Part shown: piece by piece, positions 8,401-16,150 of the stretch
Layout of the letters: every line of letters begins with the position of its first letter
Numbering within the stretch: the first letter of the stretch is position 1
Program-made: the position numbers and the translations under genes
Notes under the pieces: generated by a model
What the model was told of the DNA's origin: nothing
Databases searched by the model: none
The model's input: the letters and a program-made list of their open reading frames with translations, nothing else
NCBI RefSeq assembly: GCF_000424465.1
Contig: NZ_KE384195.1
Coordinates: forward strand, 121,816 to 185,815
DNA from: Butyrivibrio hungatei NK4A153
GTDB taxonomy: Bacteria > Bacillota > Clostridia > Lachnospirales > Lachnospiraceae
Direction: 5' to 3'
DNA: 64,000 nt

Positions 8401-9318
8401 CTATTCCCATTCTCCGACACGGAGATTTTCGTGGCTTGGGGTTGGAGTGTCCGCATCGGAGTGTTCAGCGTTTACGGGCTTCTTATCCTGATTGTTTTTC
8501 AGGATGTTCTTGAGTGTTGTATATGTAACAGAGTTGAGATCAAGTGCCTTCTTACAGGCATTATCAACTCTGGTGTTACCGTACTGCTTGCTGAAGTTCA
8601 CTACAGCCATACAGGATTTATATGCCTGTTCCTCAAAGTCAGCAGACTTAAGGAGTGTATCTACAAAGCGATAAGCATTCTGACCGATACTTGATGCCCT
8701 GTAGCGATAATGAGTTCCATCATACTGATTGAATTCTCTGATAGCACGGTGGTTTGCAGGCATATGGTTTATCTCGGTTGCATAACGCCTTCCAGAGAAC
8801 TTTCTGATATGAAGCGCAACCCTTTCGCCCTTAGTGTTGAAGATTTCGATCTTCTTGGCATAGGCATGTATTGTGACGGAGTCCTTGTAAAGAGTATATG
8901 GCACTGAATAATAAAAGCCGTCATAGTAGACGTGATAGTTATTCGGTACTGTCTTAACTGGCAGTGTTTCATAATACTCAAATGGATCCTTGGGCAATGG
9001 TCGAAGTGCCGGCTTATCAAGAGCAGTAAAGTTGCTGCTTCTAGAGCCGGAGCGATGCTTGAATGGTCTTTCTGCAAGTTCAAGCACTCGATCCTTTATA
9101 TCAGCATTAAGGGCTTCAAAACTGTGATATATCTTATCTTTTAGCCACTCAAGGAGCCATGTTTCAAGCCAGCCTACGCCTGATTCAACTGTAGGTTTGT
9201 CTCTTGGCTTTTTGACCCTTGCAGGGATTATAGCAACCTGATAATGACGGGCAAGGTCTCTGTAAGCATGGTTGAGCTCCGGATTGTAGAGGTTGGTATG
9301 TACAACCGCTGTTTTGCA
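8401..9318 (-). pseudogene. istA: istA 3' part (C-terminal transposase), split by RIT
   Basis: 305 codons carrying the C-terminal half of the IS21 DDE transposase, including KPRDKPTVE, whose E is the third catalytic residue. It begins at the codon for C in DN|CKTAVV. The first part of the gene lies at 12774-13418. Joining 9318 to 12774 gives a continuous frame LVPDNCKTAVV and a protein of about 520 aa, the usual IstA length. The open frame upstream of 9318 is only the end of the inserted element. Confidence 0.92.
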
Positions 9319-9350
9319 GTTTAATGTAAAGTGATTGTTAATGTAAAGTC
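9319..9350. repeat. Left terminal inverted repeat of the RIT element
   Basis: Begins GTTTAATGTAAAGTGATTG and ends TTAATGTAAAGTC. It contains two direct copies of TTAATGTAAAGT (9321-9332 and 9338-9349), and a third, inverted copy sits at 9392-9403. Confidence 0.92.
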
Positions 9351-9444
9351 GATCAGCCAAAGTTCCTTATACCTGCGATTTTTGATGTTCGACTTTACAT
9401 TAATAGATCATAATGGGATCAATCATAAGAAAGGAGGAATTACC

Positions 9445-10677
9445 ATGATTGATTCCCGTTACACAAAGACACTGTATGCTGCTATCCTAGAGTTTCAGGG
9501 ATACATCATACAAAACCACGGAGTCGACTCAAAGACAGCCCAGGCCTATATCCGAGTCGCTGATGATCTTCTGCGATACGCGGAGGACAAGGAACCTATG
9601 GCATCTCCTGAGGCTGTCCTCCAAGAGTACTATAGTCTGACTATTGGAATATCTGCATTTGAAGCCCCGCCGTCAAAATCAAAAGAACGGCGTGCTAGAG
9701 CGATTCGGATGATTCAGGACATCCTTAATGGTGAAGAGCCAAAGCGAAGGTATCTCAACCAGAAGCTTAGTTGTCCTGCACCATATCAGGATATCCTCAG
9801 CAGATATGAAACTTTCATGAGGCATAACCAAAAGAGCGATGGCACAGTACGCACGAGATCCGGTCGAATGAAGGTGTTTTTCATTTTTCTGGAAAACAGA
9901 GAATGCAAATCTTTGGAGAACATTACGCCGGAGGTGATTGCAGACTATGTATCCTCGCTCAATGACAAGTATTCGTCACAGGGGAAGGCATCCCTTTTGT
10001 ATACGCTAAGGAACTTCTTTTCCTTTGACGAGTTCTCAGGAATGCTATCGTTCGATCCACTGCCCTTTCTGATGGGAATCCATTCCAGAAAGCACGAAAG
10101 ACTCCCTTCCTTTTATACGGCGAATGAAGTAAGACGCATCCTAAATGCGGTTGACAGGAGTGCACCTTGGGGGAAAACAGCCTACCTTATGATGCTTCTG
10201 GCATGTGTGTACGGTCTGCGCTCCAGTGACATCAAAGCGCTGGCTCTTGACAACATAAACTGGAAAAGTCGCACAATAACAATCACACAGTACAAGACAC
10301 ACAGGGAGGTATCCCTTCCCCTAACTGATGAGATTCTTTTCGCACTCCTTGACTATATCAAGAATGCGCGCCCTGAAGCAGACAGCCCAAATGTATTCAT
10401 TCGGCTCAGAAAACCGTACATTCCATACTCAATGAATGATCACTTTGGCGACAAAATCTTACCGTACTTTGAAATCGCCGGTGTTGACATAAAAGGAAAG
10501 CACCATGGACTGCATTCGCTCAGGCATAGCCTGGCAACAAACCTTTTTGTTTCAGGAACCCCGGTAACCGAGATTGCCGTGATACTCGGTCACACATCTG
10601 CGGCATCCACGAAAACTTATGTCTGGTCGGATATCGAGCATCTCCGGATAGCAGCATTGGAGGTGCCGGAAAAATGA
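9445..10677 (+). CDS. RIT tyrosine recombinase A
   Basis: 410 aa from the ATG at 9445, preceded by AAAGGAGGAAT; the open frame further upstream runs into the terminal repeat. It has a SAM-like N-terminal arm-binding region and a C-terminal catalytic domain with the R of YGLRSSDIKALAL, the HSLRHS box (H-x-x-R), LGHTSAASTKTY and the nucleophile tyrosine in TYVW. It overlaps the next recombinase gene by four bases (ATGA), so the three genes are translationally coupled. Confidence 0.93.
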   Translation: MIDSRYTKTLYAAILEFQGYIIQNHGVDSKTAQAYIRVADDLLRYAEDKEPMASPEAVLQEYYSLTIGISAFEAPPSKSKERRARAIRMIQDILNGEEPKRRYLNQKLSCPAPYQDILSRYETFMRHNQKSDGTVRTRSGRMKVFFIFLENRECKSLENITPEVIADYVSSLNDKYSSQGKASLLYTLRNFFSFDEFSGMLSFDPLPFLMGIHSRKHERLPSFYTANEVRRILNAVDRSAPWGKTAYLMMLLACVYGLRSSDIKALALDNINWKSRTITITQYKTHREVSLPLTDEILFALLDYIKNARPEADSPNVFIRLRKPYIPYSMNDHFGDKILPYFEIAGVDIKGKHHGLHSLRHSLATNLFVSGTPVTEIAVILGHTSAASTKTYVWSDIEHLRIAALEVPEK

Positions 10678-11654
10678 TCAATGATAAGGAGTTTCTTAAA
10701 TTTGAAGAGGGTTTCTTCAAACCGTACTTTGCAAAATTCATAGAATTCAAGCGTGGCAAAGGCGAAAAGGTCGCCCAGTCCACCATGATTCGCTTAAGGA
10801 AGCTAAACAATTCGCTTAACTGTTACAATGTAAGCCATATATCTGAGCAGATGGTGGAGGAACTGCTGGCTCCCCGTGGCGGATTAAGCGAATCTGAGCG
10901 TCAATACATGACGTCGAGTCTCCGGCAGTTCTGTTCTTTCCTAACCCTTCTCGGGATTGATGCGGCCATCGTCCCACCCAAATACATGCGAGCAGCAAGA
11001 AGTGAATTCCGTCCGTACATTTTCAGTGACAATGAACTGCATCGTCTGGCCAGTGCAGCCGACGCACTCCCACCAGCAAGAAGGTCGAGTGTCCACCAGC
11101 AGGTGTACCCTGTACTTGTCAGATTACTTATAGGCACCGGAATGCGCATAGGCGAGGTCCTCGCACTGACGAGGGCGGATGTTGACCCTTCAAATGGCGT
11201 GATTAATGTAATCAACGGTAAAAACGGTGTTTCAAGGTATATTCCTGTAGCCGACAGCTTGAAAAAGATTCTCCATGACTATGCCGAGACCATCGACATG
11301 GCCGAGGGGAACAAACCATTTTTCACTTCTTCATACACCGGTGAACATCTTACATACAGCGCAATGAAATACATGTTTCCAAAGATGTTTAGGGCGGCCG
11401 GCATATACATGGCAGACGGAAAAACGCCAAACATCCACTCCATCCGGCACACATTCTGCACCAGGAGCCTGGAAAAAATGCTGGAAAGTGGAATGGATGT
11501 CTACACAGCCGTTCCGATACTTGCTGCGTATGTCGGCCATGTGAATTACATGGATACGGAAAAATACATTCATTTCACAGAACAGGGACATGAAGATTTC
11601 GTACAGAAAGAATCATCTCTGGGGAGTTTATTCCCGGAGGTGGGCAATGAGTGA
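10674..11654 (+). CDS. RIT tyrosine recombinase B
   Basis: 326 aa. The catalytic domain shows GTGMRIGEVLALTRADVD (first catalytic R), IHSIRHTFCTRSL (H-x-x-R) and YVGHVNYMDTEKYIHF with the nucleophile Y. It starts within the stop of recombinase A and ends eight bases inside recombinase C. Codon use matches its two partners. Confidence 0.93.
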   Translation: MINDKEFLKFEEGFFKPYFAKFIEFKRGKGEKVAQSTMIRLRKLNNSLNCYNVSHISEQMVEELLAPRGGLSESERQYMTSSLRQFCSFLTLLGIDAAIVPPKYMRAARSEFRPYIFSDNELHRLASAADALPPARRSSVHQQVYPVLVRLLIGTGMRIGEVLALTRADVDPSNGVINVINGKNGVSRYIPVADSLKKILHDYAETIDMAEGNKPFFTSSYTGEHLTYSAMKYMFPKMFRAAGIYMADGKTPNIHSIRHTFCTRSLEKMLESGMDVYTAVPILAAYVGHVNYMDTEKYIHFTEQGHEDFVQKESSLGSLFPEVGNE

Positions 11655-12651
11655 AAGTTTTTCCTTCTACATACAGCGCTATTTTATGTCGTACCTGATG
11701 AAACAGCATAATTACGGTCCAAATACGGTTTCATCATACCGAGACACATTCAAACTTTTGCTTACATTTATGGCAGAATCCGACAGAAACATATCAGAGA
11801 AGCCTATCGATGAGGTTGACTATGACGTAGTGCTCAGGTTCCTCTCATGGCTTTCGGATGTCAGGAAAAATGGGGTGTCTACAAAAAATGTCAGACTGGC
11901 ACATATAAAATCATTCTTCCGATATGTAATGATGACTGCACCTGAACATTCCGGGCAATGTAGCAAGATACTCGGTATACCATTCGGGAAGGAAGATAAA
12001 AAGCCTCCCGAATGTATGTCTATGGATGCTATAAAGCAGATGCTGGCATCTATTGACTCCTCATCTGACGAAGGGCTACGACATTTGGCACTCCTATCAC
12101 TCATGTACGACTCTGCCTGTAGGGTTCAGGAAATAGTAAATCTGAATGTCATGGACTTACAATCTGGTCAATGCTGCAGGATATACGTGCATGGCAAGGG
12201 AAACAAGTATCGATCCATTCCTTTACTGGGCGAAACGGAAAAGATTGTCTCGAAGTATATCCGACAGTTTCATCTCACGCCGGAGTCTCCGCTGTTTTTC
12301 AATAGGAACGGCGAAAGACTGACAAGGCAGGGCATACGCTACATCATAAGGAAGTACTCGAAGGCGGCAAACGAAGCCGCTCCCGGGATTATAGACGGCT
12401 CCGTATACCCGCATCGAATGCGCCACAGCAAAGCCACACACCTTGTGGACAAGGGCGTAAACATTTATAACGTCCGGGATTTCTTGGGGCATGAATCTGT
12501 TGCGACCACTCAGGTTTACCTGACGACGAATCCAGAGGTCACCAGAAAGGCGATCGAGTCTGTAGCCGAGAAAACAGTACCTGAAAGCCTTGATTTCTTC
12601 TCCGACGAGGAGAAAGACGATTTGCTTTCCTTCTTAGATTCATTAGGATAA
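11647..12651 (+). CDS. RIT tyrosine recombinase C
   Basis: 334 aa from the ATG at 11647, which has CCGGAGGTGG directly upstream; the frame is open further upstream inside recombinase B. It has an N-terminal SAM-like domain (LMKQHNYGPNTVSSYRDTFK) and a catalytic domain with DSACRVQEIVNL, HRMRHSKATHLVD and FLGHESVATTQVYL. It is XerC/D-like and the last gene of the trio, ending about 65 bp before the right terminal repeat. Confidence 0.93.
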   Translation: MSESFSFYIQRYFMSYLMKQHNYGPNTVSSYRDTFKLLLTFMAESDRNISEKPIDEVDYDVVLRFLSWLSDVRKNGVSTKNVRLAHIKSFFRYVMMTAPEHSGQCSKILGIPFGKEDKKPPECMSMDAIKQMLASIDSSSDEGLRHLALLSLMYDSACRVQEIVNLNVMDLQSGQCCRIYVHGKGNKYRSIPLLGETEKIVSKYIRQFHLTPESPLFFNRNGERLTRQGIRYIIRKYSKAANEAAPGIIDGSVYPHRMRHSKATHLVDKGVNIYNVRDFLGHESVATTQVYLTTNPEVTRKAIESVAEKTVPESLDFFSDEEKDDLLSFLDSLG

Positions 12652-12715
12652 CATGGATATGTTAATGTAAAGTCGGTCAGGGTATAATGCTGGCAGGGTT
12701 TGCGTCGGAATGGCT

Positions 12716-12747
12716 GACTTTACATTAACAATCACTTTACATTAAAC
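12716..12747. repeat. Right terminal inverted repeat of the RIT element
   Basis: Exact complement of 9319-9350. Holds ACTTTACATTAA at 12717-12728 and 12734-12745; the inverted partner TTAATGTAAAGT is at 12662-12673. Confidence 0.92.
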
Positions 12748-12750
12748 TGC

Positions 12751-12770
12751 TAATGTGAAGCTTCACATTA
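12751..12770. repeat. 20-bp perfect palindrome at the RIT right end
   Basis: TAATGTGAAGCTTCACATTA reads the same on both strands. Each arm, TAATGTGAAG, differs by one base from the repeat core TAATGTAAAG, so it looks like two recombinase half-sites abutted head to head. No counterpart exists at the left end. Confidence 0.85.
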
Positions 12771-12773
12771 CAT

Positions 12774-13418
12774 GTTGTCGGGCACAAGTATCTTGGGAAG
12801 CCCTCCATACCACTCAAAAGCATCTATATGAGCCTGATTCCAGTTGATCTGTGTTTCATTAGGAAATGCTTCAACAAAAGGATATGAACTGTCTCCAAGC
12901 GTAGCTACAAAGAAATGAGCATCATGAATCACACCGGTCTCATAGTCAACAACGCATGGAAGAGTATCCCCAATCCAGTCGACAAACAGTTCCTTGCCAG
13001 GCTCGCGCTCCTGAGGCAGTACCACTTCTTTACCGGTATCTTCTTTCCATGTATTGAACTTGGCACAGAAGTAACTGTAGCTGTAGCCATCAGGATTATC
13101 TTTGCGGTATTCCTGCTCCCAGATGTAATAAAGGTTGATTCTTCTGCTGGACATAAGTCGCTTGTATATAGCTTCCCAGTCTGGTTCATCCTTGGATTGC
13201 TTACGGCCAAAGGAGTCTGGATATATCAGCTCATTGATCCGCTCAGGAGAAAGCTTTGTTGCTTCTTCATAGGTTAGTCCACAGTCCTTGCATCTGTTAA
13301 GAATTTCGCCAACGGTAGTTTTGGAGCAATCTACAGCTGATGCTATATCTCGTAGATTGAGCTCCATTTCCCTCAGGCGAAGGATTTCAGTAACTTTCAT
13401 AGTATCAAGACACCTCAT
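12774..13418 (-). pseudogene. istA: istA 5' part (N-terminal transposase), split by RIT
   Basis: 215 codons from the ATG at 13418. The N-terminus has a helix-turn-helix (LNLRDIASAVDCSKTTVGEI). The first catalytic D is in ELFVDWIGDTL and the second in KILVPDN, where the RIT insertion cuts. The remaining part is at 8401-9318. The ribosome binding site AAGGAGGG lies directly beside a 28-bp palindrome. Confidence 0.92.
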
Positions 13419-13429
13419 TTCATACCCTC

Positions 13430-13457
13430 CTTAGAATGTAATTAATTACATTCTAAG
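13430..13457. promoter_or_regulatory. 28-bp perfect palindrome upstream of istA
   Basis: Arms CTTAGAATGTAATT and AATTACATTCTAAG abut without a spacer, immediately before the istA Shine-Dalgarno. It could be an operator or a hairpin that masks translation of the transposase. Confidence 0.6.
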
Positions 13458-13479
13458 AAGATCAATGTGAGATGTCATT

Positions 13480-13595
13480 TGTCCGGATGATTCAGGAATG
13501 GCTGTCCGCATGTTTCAAGAATGCTTGTCCGGATAATAAAAGATTACGTGTCCGGATAATTCAAGAATCCTGTCCGGATGTTACAAGAATCATCA
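13480..13595. repeat. Right-end repeat array of the IS21-family element
   Basis: Five copies of TGTCCGGATnnTTCAAGAAT-type sequence near 13480, 13503, 13527, 13550 and 13571, spaced about 20-25 bp apart. The outermost ends in ACAAGAATCATCA, the terminal repeat. Confidence 0.85.
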
Positions 13596-13861
13596 CCCAC
13601 TTCTATCAAATTGCCATCCGGATCATAAAAGCGTATGACTTTCTGGCCCCAGCTGTGCGTCATGAGTCTGTTGACATATTTCACTTCCGGATAATACCTT
13701 TCAAGCTTTTCAATAAAGCCTTCAATGTCGACCTCTTCAAAATAAAGCTCACAGGAATTGTTTTCCGAAATAATCTCTTTTCCCAAAAACTCTTTCCAGT
13801 ACTTCTCTTCTTGCAGTACCAGCCCTTCCGACAAGATCATGTTTCCAGCGCTGATAAGCAT
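13596..13861 (-). pseudogene. VOC (glyoxalase/bleomycin-resistance fold) gene remnant
   Basis: Encodes the last about 90 residues of a VOC-superfamily protein (GNMILSEGLVLQ ... VIRFYDPDGNLIEVG). The first roughly 35 residues expected of the family are missing. At the 3' end the IS21-family element inserted in the codons for EVG; the frame now runs through 13544 with an IS-derived tail. Joining the DNA across the IS gives EVGTPM and a stop, one base before the kinase ATG at 7453. Both ends are therefore damaged. Confidence 0.8.
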
Positions 13862-13959
13862 TCTTGAAGCAGTTCATTCTCCATCCACATACGTCTCTGA
13901 GCTTTTATTCGTGCCTGTTCTTTTAAGCTCTCTAACTTTAGTTTTTGAAAATTATCCAT
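13837..13959 (-). CDS. Small ORF of 40 aa, unknown
   Basis: Starts MDNFQKLKLESLKEQARI and continues as a charged helix ending in CLSALET. AAGGAT lies eight bases before the ATG. It overlaps the damaged start of the VOC remnant in another frame, so it may be the front of a foreign gene fused to it. I do not recognise it. Confidence 0.35.
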   Translation of the reverse strand: MDNFQKLKLESLKEQARIKAQRRMWMENELLQECLSALET

Positions 13960-13970
13960 GTCTATTATCC

Positions 13971-14060
13971 TTATACAGCATCATACAGCGGGATTTTTAA
14001 AGTTGCATCTCTTGCTGTCATAATCAAGGCAAATACTTGCTTTTCAACAGCAAGATTCAT
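13971..14060 (-). CDS. Small ORF of 29 aa in a degenerate repeat
   Basis: Encodes MNLAVEKQVFALIMTARD and eleven more residues, and ends 11 bp before the next small ORF. A related peptide (VEKTVYALVMTAE) is encoded about 62 bp upstream in a decayed copy. The ribosome binding site is weak. It may be a remnant of a longer duplicated gene. Confidence 0.25.
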   Translation of the reverse strand: MNLAVEKQVFALIMTARDATLKIPLYDAV

Positions 14061-14150
14061 AAAACTGTTTATTCCGCTGTCATTACCAAGGCATAAACTG
14101 TTTTTTCAACAGCGCCTTTTATAAAACTGCATTTTCCGCTGTTATGCTGC
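13978..14150. repeat. Three imperfect tandem repeats of about 60 bp
   Basis: Units share CAACAGC, ATAAAACTG, CCGCTGT and CAAGGCA-like blocks in the same order, for example 14041-14100 against 14101-14160. The copies have diverged substantially. Confidence 0.5.
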
Positions 14151-14213
14151 AAATACAAACTTTATTTTTGACACCGAAAATCATAGATTCATCTGTTTCC
14201 GCTGATTTCCCCA

Positions 14214-14390
14214 CTATCCCATTACCCCTTCAAAAGAAGATTCCTCACCGGAATCCACAGAAGCATTCACATCAGCAGTTCCATTTTCGTTCTCTATGTC
14301 TACGTTATCAGTAACAGTGCTATCTTTTCCGTCACAAGCACATAGCATAAATGTAGAAACGATCAATGTTAGTAAAAACCTTTTTCTCAC
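14214..14390 (-). pseudogene. Truncated lipoprotein gene (signal peptide and linker)
   Basis: From a GTG at 14390 the frame encodes RKRFLLTLIVSTFMLCAC, a lipoprotein signal with the lipidated cysteine, followed by an acidic linker and a stop after 58 codons. GGGGGT lies upstream. A real lipoprotein would need a folded domain, which is absent, so I read it as a truncated gene. It could also be a genuine very small lipoprotein. Confidence 0.5.
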
Positions 14391-14527
14391 TCAGACAGTA
14401 CCCCCAACTTCATTTAATATCATCCCAAACTTTCATATGTTATTATATTAAACAGAAATATTAGTCAGTATCTCTACAAAGAGATTTTAACACAAGCAAA
14501 AAGTATGACATCTTAAATGAAATTACA

Positions 14528-14668
14528 GAAATCCGCACTGGCTGCGGATTTCGTGAGAACATGATTCAGGAGTCAACCAAGCCCTATCGACGAAGTCGAT
14601 TCAAATTGGCTTGGTTGATGCATTCTTGAACTTCATGTTCAAGAATGTATATATTCATGAAAATGAAT
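14528..14668 (+). ncRNA. Chain of four perfect hairpins, candidate structured RNA
   Basis: Hairpin 1: 14528-14552, 10-bp stem around CTGGC. Hairpin 2: arms 14573-14583 and 14608-14618 (11 bp), with an inner 6-bp stem ATCGAC-GAA-GTCGAT. Hairpin 3: 14621-14647, 11-bp stem and 5-nt loop. Hairpin 4: 14653-14668, 6-bp stem and a GAAA tetraloop. All arms pair perfectly and no coding frame fits. The strand is uncertain because the stems are symmetric; the GAAA loop favours plus. Confidence 0.5.
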
Positions 14669-14671
14669 TAG

Positions 14672-14881
14672 CTAAAGCGTGCTGACACGGAAGTATCTCC
14701 TAATCCGGAAGAACTCGAAAGTGTCCGGGATACAGACGGAACCGCGGAATAAGTAAACAATACCGGCAAGAAGATGACCGATGACGAGATCAAAGCTACG
14801 GTAGATCTTTATGACAGCTATGAGAAAAAAGAAATTACAGGAACCATGGACTACGATGCCATCCTGGAAAAACTGAAATAA
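14672..14881 (+). pseudogene. Decayed coding remnant
   Basis: Two short frames look protein-like. ADTEVSPNPEELESVRDTDG ends at a TAA at 14750-14752. MTDDEIKATVDLYDSYEKKE and the following residues run from the ATG at 14774 to the TAA at 14881. The acidic composition resembles an exported protein linker and tail. No domain is recognisable. Confidence 0.35.
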
Positions 14882-14894
14882 TTTCAGAACAAAA

Positions 14895-14930
14895 AAGGCT
14901 CAATGCAGTGCCATCTCTGCATTGAGCCTT
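14895..14930 (-). terminator. Terminator after the PilZ gene
   Basis: Perfect 14-bp stem (AAGGCTCAATGCAG and its complement) with an 8-nt loop, followed on the minus strand by TTTTTT. It lies 15 bp beyond the pilZ-like stop codon. Confidence 0.9.
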
Positions 14931-14944
14931 AATATTATTCAAAT

Positions 14945-15295
14945 TCAATTCTCGCCGTTCTTCTCATTATATTCCTGAATAGTTGAATAAACATCAATAC
15001 GAGCCTTCATATCTTCGGGCATTCCGACAAACATCGAACCATAGTGGAATGTATCTCCGTTCTTCGATGCTCTTACGATCTGAATGAATACGTGAAGGAC
15101 TTCTTTTGTCCATATTGTAAGGTTAGCTTCGTAGTTAGCACCGATAGTAAGCTGCTTGTTTGTTGAGAATCCAACGCCGTCTCTTGATGCATCGGTAATT
15201 GTGATCTCTACTGTTTCGAAGCTCTCACCGCCAATTTCCTTAAGAAGTATTTCGCCTGCCAAATCAAGTCTCTTGGTTCTTCTTCTATTATCCAT
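14945..15295 (-). CDS. PilZ-domain c-di-GMP binding protein
   Basis: 116 aa, a stand-alone PilZ domain. The c-di-GMP motif RxxxR is present in NRRRTKRLDL near the start, and the second motif is DASRDGVGF near residues 34-42. GGGGGT lies before the ATG. A TATAAT-like box with a 19-bp spacer to TTGCTA (15324-15354) may serve it. It likely acts as a small receptor coupled to the EAL protein and the PilZ-bearing polymer synthase elsewhere in the window; that link is inference. Confidence 0.88.
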   Translation of the reverse strand: MDNRRRTKRLDLAGEILLKEIGGESFETVEITITDASRDGVGFSTNKQLTIGANYEANLTIWTKEVLHVFIQIVRASKNGDTFHYGSMFVGMPEDMKARIDVYSTIQEYNEKNGEN

Positions 15296-15379
15296 TATAA
15301 AACCCCCGATAAAAAGTGTTACTATTATAATACCTTATTAGAAAAAAATAGCAACTACTTTACACTATTTCGGCCATTA

Positions 15380-16144
15380 TTACTGCTCAAGTTCCGCAAA
15401 AGAAACAGTAAATTCTTCCAGATCGTCGAGTCGTAACATAATTCCGCCCTTTAGTTCTTTTTCATCAGGCTCGGCGCATCCGCCGTCAATGTCGATAACG
15501 TTCTCTTCCCGATACGACGAAAGTGGGCGAGCACATTTATCATCTCCGAGATAAAATGCCGGCACGTGACCGATGACAAATACCCACGGTTTGCATGCGG
15601 CATAGTCATCAATGCTCTTATATATATCCTCCCTAAACGGCGAATACCAAACAATGTAACGCGCAACATCGGGATCGATATCTTTATAAGGTGTATCGAT
15701 AATTTCTTTTACAAAAGCGGTATGTGTGAGGAAAAATGTAGTTCCGTTCACTTCAACTTTTGTTGAAACAGGACAGGAATTAAGCCATTTAAGAAGCTCT
15801 TTTCTCTCCTTCTTTCTAAGAAGCCTGTATCTGTGATAAGTTATGGCGCCGCCGTTCTGAAAAAGCCAGTTGATTTCTCTTCTTCCTTGGAATTTATTGA
15901 GATTGGGAGTGACACTTCCGTCTGAAGCGGCCACATGCAACATCATAGTCTCATGATTTCCCAAAAGGAAATGCATGTTATGAGCATTCATTACATGTCT
16001 TAATATCTTTATGCCGTCAGGTCCGCGGTCAATCGCATCTCCAAGCATATATAGTTTGTCAGCGCCCGAAAATTTTACTTTTTCGAGCAGTTTTAAAAAT
16101 AATCTGTATTGACCGTGAAGATCTGATATTACGTAAGTTGCCAC
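15380..16144 (-). CDS. Metallophosphoesterase, PrpA/ApaH-like
   Basis: 254 aa. It has the calcineurin-like signatures of the PPP family: SDLHGQ (residues 7-12), GDAIDRGPDG, and LLGNHETM. This places it among bacterial Ser/Thr protein phosphatases and dinucleoside tetraphosphatases, which cannot be separated by sequence alone. It follows queA by six bases, so it is probably co-transcribed. Confidence 0.88.
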   Translation of the reverse strand: MATYVISDLHGQYRLFLKLLEKVKFSGADKLYMLGDAIDRGPDGIKILRHVMNAHNMHFLLGNHETMMLHVAASDGSVTPNLNKFQGRREINWLFQNGGAITYHRYRLLRKKERKELLKWLNSCPVSTKVEVNGTTFFLTHTAFVKEIIDTPYKDIDPDVARYIVWYSPFREDIYKSIDDYAACKPWVFVIGHVPAFYLGDDKCARPLSSYREENVIDIDGGCAEPDEKELKGGIMLRLDDLEEFTVSFAELEQ

Positions 16145-16150
16145 GCTGTC

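Larger units (their letters stand above)
9319..12773 (+). mobile_element. RIT element (three tyrosine recombinases) inside istA
   Basis: A 3455-bp insertion with three overlapping tyrosine recombinase genes on the plus strand. A 32-bp perfect inverted repeat is at 9319-9350 and 12716-12747; it continues for three more bases on each side, shared with the target on the left. The right end has about 26 extra bases with a 20-bp palindrome. Excising 9319-12773 restores istA in frame and leaves no target duplication, as expected for tyrosine recombinases. Recombinases-in-trio (RIT) are a known element class. Confidence 0.9.
7475..13595 (-). mobile_element. IS21-family insertion sequence, interrupted by a RIT element
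   Basis: The ends are TGATGATTCTTGT (7475-7487) and its exact complement at 13583-13595, flanked by a 7-bp direct duplication. Each end carries about five spaced copies of a TGTCCGGATnnTTCAAGAAT-like repeat, as expected for transposase binding arrays of IS21 elements. It encodes istA and istB in tandem on the minus strand. Without the 3455-bp nested element it is about 2.67 kb. Removing the IS restores an intact reading end of the VOC gene, which confirms the boundaries. Confidence 0.93.

Noticed and set aside
9331..9444. Longer start for RIT recombinase A at 9331
   Set aside because: It lies inside the terminal inverted repeat and lacks a ribosome binding site; the ATG at 9445 follows AAAGGAGGAAT.
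9319..12773. Integron or phage integrase module
   Set aside because: Three coupled recombinases with terminal inverted repeats and no attC array, excisionase or phage genes fit a RIT element.
13480..13595. Regularly spaced TGTCCGGAT repeats as a CRISPR array
   Set aside because: Only about five imperfect units at 20-25 bp spacing, mirrored at the other IS end and bounded by the terminal repeat and target duplication; they are transposase binding sites.
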